Shown piece by piece: positions 20,610 through 22,396 of a stretch of DNA of 22,396 nt (position 1 is its first letter; the number at the start of each line of letters is the position of its first letter). The notes beneath the pieces were generated by a model, which searched no databases, was not told the origin of the DNA, and worked only from the letters and a program-made list of their open reading frames with translations. Both the position numbers and the translations under genes were made by a program. Source of the DNA: Cyclobacteriaceae bacterium. GTDB lineage: Bacteria; Bacteroidota; Bacteroidia; Cytophagales; Cyclobacteriaceae. The stretch covers positions 1 to 22,396 of the forward strand of contig CANHCD010000005.1 of NCBI GenBank assembly GCA_947458795.1, in the 5' to 3' direction.

Positions 20610-22334
20610 ATGGAGTACGTCTGGAAACAAAAGCCAAAAATAGCTCAAGCCGCAGTTGACAAATTAAGCAAGGACATCAATGTGAATGCTACCCTTGCTA
20701 CCATGTTGATCAATAGAGGTGTGGAAAATTTTGATCAGGCTAAAGACTACTTTCGGCCTAGCCTGAACCTGTTGCACGATCCTTTCTTGATGAAGGACAT
20801 GGACGCTGCAGTGCTTCGAATAGCTAAGGCGGTAAAAAACGAAGAGCACATTTTGGTCTATGGGGATTACGATGTAGATGGAACTACAGCGGTAGCCTTG
20901 ATGTATGAATTTTTAAAAGGGTTTTACCCCCATGTAGATTTTTACATTCCTGATCGATACAAGGAAGGTTACGGGATATCCGAAAGGGGCGTTCGCTATG
21001 CTGCGGAAACGGGTTTCTCACTAATCATCGCTTTAGACTGTGGCATCAAGTCCATGGATAAAGTGGAATTGGCTTCTGAGCTTGGTGTGGACTTCATCAT
21101 TTGTGACCACCATACTCCCGGGGATGAACTCCCAAAGGCGGTGGCGGTGCTGGATCCAAAAAGGCAGGATTGTAAGTATCCCTACAAGGAACTCAGTGGA
21201 TGCGGAGTGGGCTTCAAGTTAATTCAAGCCTATGCTAAAGCCCAGCAATTGGAAGAGGCCAGCCTCTACACCTATTTGGACTTGGTGGTGGTGAGTATCG
21301 CGGCAGACATTGTTCCTATCACAGGAGAAAATCGAATTTTGGCCTACTACGGCTTAGACCGGATCAACAATACTCCACGGCCAGGACTGAAAGCCTTGAT
21401 GCTCCTTTCAAAAATGGAAAAGGATATCCAAATTTCAGACATCGTCTTCAAGATTGGCCCACGGATCAATGCCTCGGGTCGCCTAGAACATGCCAAAGCA
21501 TCGGTAGAGTTGCTGATTGCACCAAATTTGGATGAGGCCATCGAGCGAGCCAAACTCGTCGATGAGGTCAATGCCACGCGGCGCAATTTTGATGAGCACA
21601 TCACCAAGGAGGCCTTTGAAATGCTGGCACTTCAAGAGGAAGGAGCGCAGTGGAATTCTACCGTGCTATTCAAGCAGGATTGGCACAAAGGGGTCATTGG
21701 CATTGTGGCTAGCCGCTGCATTGAAAAGTATTACCGCCCAACGATTATCTTAACGGAGTCCAACAACAAGGCGACAGGGAGTGCACGTTCCGTCGTTGAT
21801 TTTGATATTTACGAAGCAATAGCCGAATGTGCAGATCTTTTGGATCAGTTTGGTGGACATAAGTATGCAGCAGGCCTCACCTTGGATGTAAAAAACGTAC
21901 CCGCCTTTCAAAAAAAGTTTGAGGAGGTAGTTCGCAGCCGTATAAAAGCCACACACCTCAAGCCTGTTATCGAGATTGATGATGTCTTGCTTTTGGATCA
22001 GATCAATTACAAGTTTTACAACATTATCAAGCAGATGGCTCCCTTTGGACCGGGCAACTCAGAACCCATTTTTCAAATTCAAAATGTGTATGCCGAGGAT
22101 GTGACGGTACTAAAAGACAAGCACCTGCGGATTAAAATTATGCAAGACGGGCAGTTGACCACGCCGGTATGTTTGGGCTTTGGCATGGCTGACCGAGCCA
22201 AAGATCCGGACCTCACCACCGTGAATATGCTGCGTGGCAAAATGCATTTTGACCTTGTGGTGGAAATGCGTGAAAATTTCTTTCGTGACAAAAGCAGTTT
22301 GCAACTCTACGTGAAAGACATCAAATTTGACTGA
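20610..22334 (+). CDS. recJ: Single-stranded-DNA-specific 5'-3' exonuclease RecJ
   Basis: A 574-residue DHH/DHHA1 family nuclease, full length, acting in RecF-pathway recombination and mismatch repair. The DHH domain has metal-ligand motifs GDYDVDGTTA (85-94), ALDCGI (141-146) and CDHHTPGDE (165-173). The region GPRINASGRLEHA (283-295) is the RecJ motif joining the two lobes, and the DHHA1 domain contains SARSVVDFDI and QFGGHKYAAG (413-422). The C-terminal OB fold follows from about residue 450. All expected Asp and His ligands are present. The gene is immediately followed by lptB after one base. Confidence 0.96.
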   Translation: MEYVWKQKPKIAQAAVDKLSKDINVNATLATMLINRGVENFDQAKDYFRPSLNLLHDPFLMKDMDAAVLRIAKAVKNEEHILVYGDYDVDGTTAVALMYEFLKGFYPHVDFYIPDRYKEGYGISERGVRYAAETGFSLIIALDCGIKSMDKVELASELGVDFIICDHHTPGDELPKAVAVLDPKRQDCKYPYKELSGCGVGFKLIQAYAKAQQLEEASLYTYLDLVVVSIAADIVPITGENRILAYYGLDRINNTPRPGLKALMLLSKMEKDIQISDIVFKIGPRINASGRLEHAKASVELLIAPNLDEAIERAKLVDEVNATRRNFDEHITKEAFEMLALQEEGAQWNSTVLFKQDWHKGVIGIVASRCIEKYYRPTIILTESNNKATGSARSVVDFDIYEAIAECADLLDQFGGHKYAAGLTLDVKNVPAFQKKFEEVVRSRIKATHLKPVIEIDDVLLLDQINYKFYNIIKQMAPFGPGNSEPIFQIQNVYAEDVTVLKDKHLRIKIMQDGQLTTPVCLGFGMADRAKDPDLTTVNMLRGKMHFDLVVEMRENFFRDKSSLQLYVKDIKFD

Positions 22335-22335
22335 T

Positions 22336-22396
22336 ATGATTCTTCGAGCTGAGCACCTCCTAAAAATATACAAAGGCCGATCTGTGGTCAATGACA
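22336..22396 (+). CDS. lptB: LPS export ABC transporter ATP-binding protein LptB, partial (runs off the right edge)
   Basis: Only the first 20 codons are visible, starting one base after the recJ stop. The start MILRAEHLLKIYKGRSVVND matches the typical LptB N-terminus, with aromatic A-loop YKGR-type context before the Walker A that would lie beyond the window. LptB powers lipopolysaccharide extraction from the inner membrane with LptF and LptG. The identification rests on this short stretch and on position after recJ. Confidence 0.72.
   Translation, partial: MILRAEHLLKIYKGRSVVND

Overview
The window looks like ordinary chromosomal core DNA from a gliding-type Bacteroidota, most likely order Cytophagales. 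The evidence is a GldJ-like SUMF1-domain gliding/type IX secretion lipoprotein, a DUF4139 protein carrying a carboxypeptidase-regulatory-like segment with a SusC-style SEVVVTG stretch, a Gram-negative LptB start directly after recJ, start codons mostly without Shine-Dalgarno sequences, and several intergenic matches to the Bacteroidota promoter pattern TTTG-N19-21-TAnnTTTG. No tRNA, rRNA, transposase, integrase, phage gene or CRISPR array was seen. Base composition and codon use look even throughout. All lineage and family calls come from reading the sequence, without database searches.

Left part (1-5752): the N-terminal half of a Tat-exported Gfo/Idh/MocA oxidoreductase runs off the left edge. 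It is divergent from oxyR, whose redox cysteines sit at 199 and 208, the same numbers as in E. coli OxyR. Convergent to oxyR, with an 8-bp overlap, is a three-gene minus-strand operon: DUF4140/DUF4139 protein, then a DinB-like DUF1569 protein, then an NlpE-like lipoprotein. Divergent from that operon is uppP (undecaprenyl-diphosphate phosphatase). Between uppP and the next gene lies a strong bidirectional terminator flanked by two inverted arms of degenerate 7-bp repeats, the least explained structure in the window.

Middle (5753-13207, all minus): a secreted S9 peptidase closely resembling plant chloroplast glutamyl endopeptidase, then gldJ as its own unit with promoter and terminator, then full-length mfd (transcription-repair coupling factor).

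Right part (13246-22396, mostly plus): an orphan short heme-copper oxidase subunit III-like membrane protein overlaps an SRPBCC-like gene, which converges with and overlaps a Fur-family regulator. Next come a secreted protein with two retropepsin-like DTG motifs and a PDZ domain, a lemA-TPM-TPM operon, recX (minus), tpiA with its terminator, prmA with a small membrane protein gene, recJ and the start of lptB.

Functional themes are oxidative stress and metal sensing (OxyR, Fur), envelope maintenance (UppP, NlpE-like, LemA/TPM, LptB), DNA repair (Mfd, RecX, RecJ), protein turnover (S9 peptidase, retropepsin/PDZ) and gliding/secretion (GldJ). I found no convincing new multi-gene defence or mobile system. 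The best leads are the heptad-repeat terminator island, the domain insertion in the DUF4139 protein, and the orphan oxidase subunit III/SRPBCC pair.
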